A stretch of DNA of 34,372 bases from a virus. Location of the stretch: IMG/VR virus record IMGVR_UViG_3300032297_000153, positions 1 to 34,372 of that record; one strand, 5' to 3'. Each line of letters begins with the position of its first letter. Positions within the stretch are counted from its first letter, which is position 1. The notes beneath the pieces are model-generated. The model saw only the letters and a list, made by a program, of their open reading frames with translations. It was not told the DNA's origin and did not search any database. This document shows positions 33,753 through 34,372 of this stretch, in pieces. Both the position numbers and the translations under genes were made by a program.

Positions 33753-33878
33753 ATGACCAAATGTTATGTATGTCGTAGGCATATGGATAAGTCTGAGGCT
33801 ATCTATGTTAATCCCGCTACCGCCAGAGTTGCACCTACTGGTGTTGCCTTCTGCAAGGAATGTGTACCAGGACAATGA
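33753..33878 (+). CDS. 41-aa zinc-ribbon-like protein
   Basis: MTKCYVCRRHMDKSEAIYVN, then PATARVAPTGVAFCKECVPGQ. CxxC at 4-7 and CKEC at 34-37. Leaderless start. ATGA overlap with the next gene. Similar CxxC proteins with a central V-P-T---FC-EC are common in phages. Unknown function. Confidence 0.65.
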   Translation: MTKCYVCRRHMDKSEAIYVNPATARVAPTGVAFCKECVPGQ

Positions 33879-34078
33879 TTTATGATATCCCCGATCCATT
33901 CCAAACCTTCGTAGCCAAGAAGTATGCTAAGATTAAAGGAATGCAGTATGACTTCTTTGCTAAAGAATGGTACCTAAAAACTGCCTGTTGTGGGGAAGAA
34001 CTGTATGCACCAAATAAGAAAACCATGGTTAAGATTAGGCTTTACCATACTAGAAATGAATGTCTGGGTGGGTATTAA
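33875..34078 (+). CDS. 67-aa hypothetical protein
   Basis: The start at the ATGA overlap (33875) is preferred over an ATG five codons upstream. MIYDIPDPFQTFVAKKYAKI, then KGMQYDFFAKEWYLKTACCG and EELYAPNKKTMVKIRLYHTR. A CC pair and a late Cys, otherwise an alpha/beta mini-fold. The stop overlaps the next start (TAATG). Confidence 0.6.
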   Translation: MIYDIPDPFQTFVAKKYAKIKGMQYDFFAKEWYLKTACCGEELYAPNKKTMVKIRLYHTRNECLGGY

Positions 34079-34194
34079 TGAATAAGAACGAATGTACAAA
34101 GTGTGAGGAATCTCAGAAAGATCCTCTATTTTGGGAAACACATCAAACCATGTCTGATGGACATATATGGTGTACTAAGAGGAAGGATAAATAA
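34078..34194 (+). CDS. 38-aa Cys-containing peptide
   Basis: MNKNECTKCEESQKDPLFWE, then THQTMSDGHIWCTKRKDK. CxxC at 6-9 plus a late Cys and two His allow one zinc site. TAATG overlaps on both sides. Confidence 0.55.
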   Translation: MNKNECTKCEESQKDPLFWETHQTMSDGHIWCTKRKDK

Positions 34195-34283
34195 TGATTA
34201 ATGTTTTATTTCTAATCCCTGCTTTTTTTGCAGGGTATGTGGTATGTTATGTTGCAATGACTTACAAGGTTGACCAAAATTAA
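34194..34283 (+). CDS. 29-aa membrane peptide
   Basis: MINVLFLIPAFFAGYVVCYV, then AMTYKVDQN: one membrane helix and a polar tail. TAATG overlap with the upstream gene. Fifth tiny membrane peptide of the window. Confidence 0.5.
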   Translation: MINVLFLIPAFFAGYVVCYVAMTYKVDQN

Positions 34284-34296
34284 AGAGCCAAAGATT

Positions 34297-34372
34297 ATGA
34301 AGATGGACTGGAAGTCCCTAGGTTATGAAAGGCAGTATAAAGATGGAAGATTACGATGGGTACCTAGAGAAG
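34297..34372 (+). CDS. start of a gene cut by the right edge
   Basis: MKMDWKSLGYERQYKDGRLR continuing to WVPRE, where the window ends. Basic, too short to identify. It starts 13 nt after the preceding stop; AAGAGCC upstream gives no clear ribosome binding site. Confidence 0.5.
   Translation, partial: MKMDWKSLGYERQYKDGRLRWVPRE

Overview
The window is a piece of a tailed double-stranded DNA phage genome (or a close prophage relative): a tail-fibre and lysis region on the left, and a long early/accessory region of very small genes on the right. No terminase, capsid, polymerase or integrase is visible. An actinobacterial host is the best guess, for four reasons: a Gp88-family protein typical of actinophages; many genes with a -10 box only 6-7 nt before the start codon (leaderless transcription, common in Actinobacteria); operators matching the actinobacterial Crp/GlxR consensus; and a LexA site of the CGAAC-N4-GTTCG type. 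The DNA is visibly AT-rich, so a low-GC aquatic actinobacterium is plausible. That is inference, not proof.

Layout. (1) 1-15167, mostly minus strand: tail fibres and baseplate-like proteins. They include five glycine-rich adhesin-like paralogues, a collagen-like fibre and three proteins resembling the baseplate upper protein N-terminal domain. A plus-strand insert at 3914-5269 carries a secreted transglycosylase-like lysin and a conserved phage protein of unknown function. (2) 15472-17021: holin candidate, a Cys-rich protein, a remote member of the unknown family, and two tiny minus-strand genes. (3) 17225-17844: four tiny minus-strand genes, divergent from the next block. (4) 18330-30398: plus-strand operons of about 40 mostly tiny genes, many with CxxC zinc-ribbon-like motifs or one membrane segment, often overlapping stop-start as TAATG. 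Recognisable members are Gp88 and a DUF932/TIGR03299 protein; a tRNA-Asp is also present. (5) 30399-31062: a repeat-rich non-coding region with a consensus-grade promoter and DnaA boxes. (6) 31063-34372: a pyrimidine-dimer glycosylase-like gene, an HNH endonuclease, a sixth glycine-rich adhesin far from the fibre cluster, and more tiny genes.

The most striking signal is the regulatory design of region 4. Operon boundaries repeat a cassette whose parts come in a fixed order: a 3' hairpin (TGAGCA/TGCTCA, with one compensated variant), a U-tract running into TTTTTCGAACCG, often a pair of DnaA boxes (TTATCCACA), a Crp/GlxR-like palindrome (TGTGA-N6-TCACA, seven perfect copies), an ATGTCCG element, and a promoter with TTGTC or ATGTC placed exactly 11 nt before the -10 box. 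A LexA-like SOS box lies in the divergent region at 17845-18329. Read together, the phage may wire its early genes to three host global regulators (Crp/GlxR, DnaA and LexA) and to a non-canonical promoter type. The sequence elements are directly visible; the regulatory role is inference.
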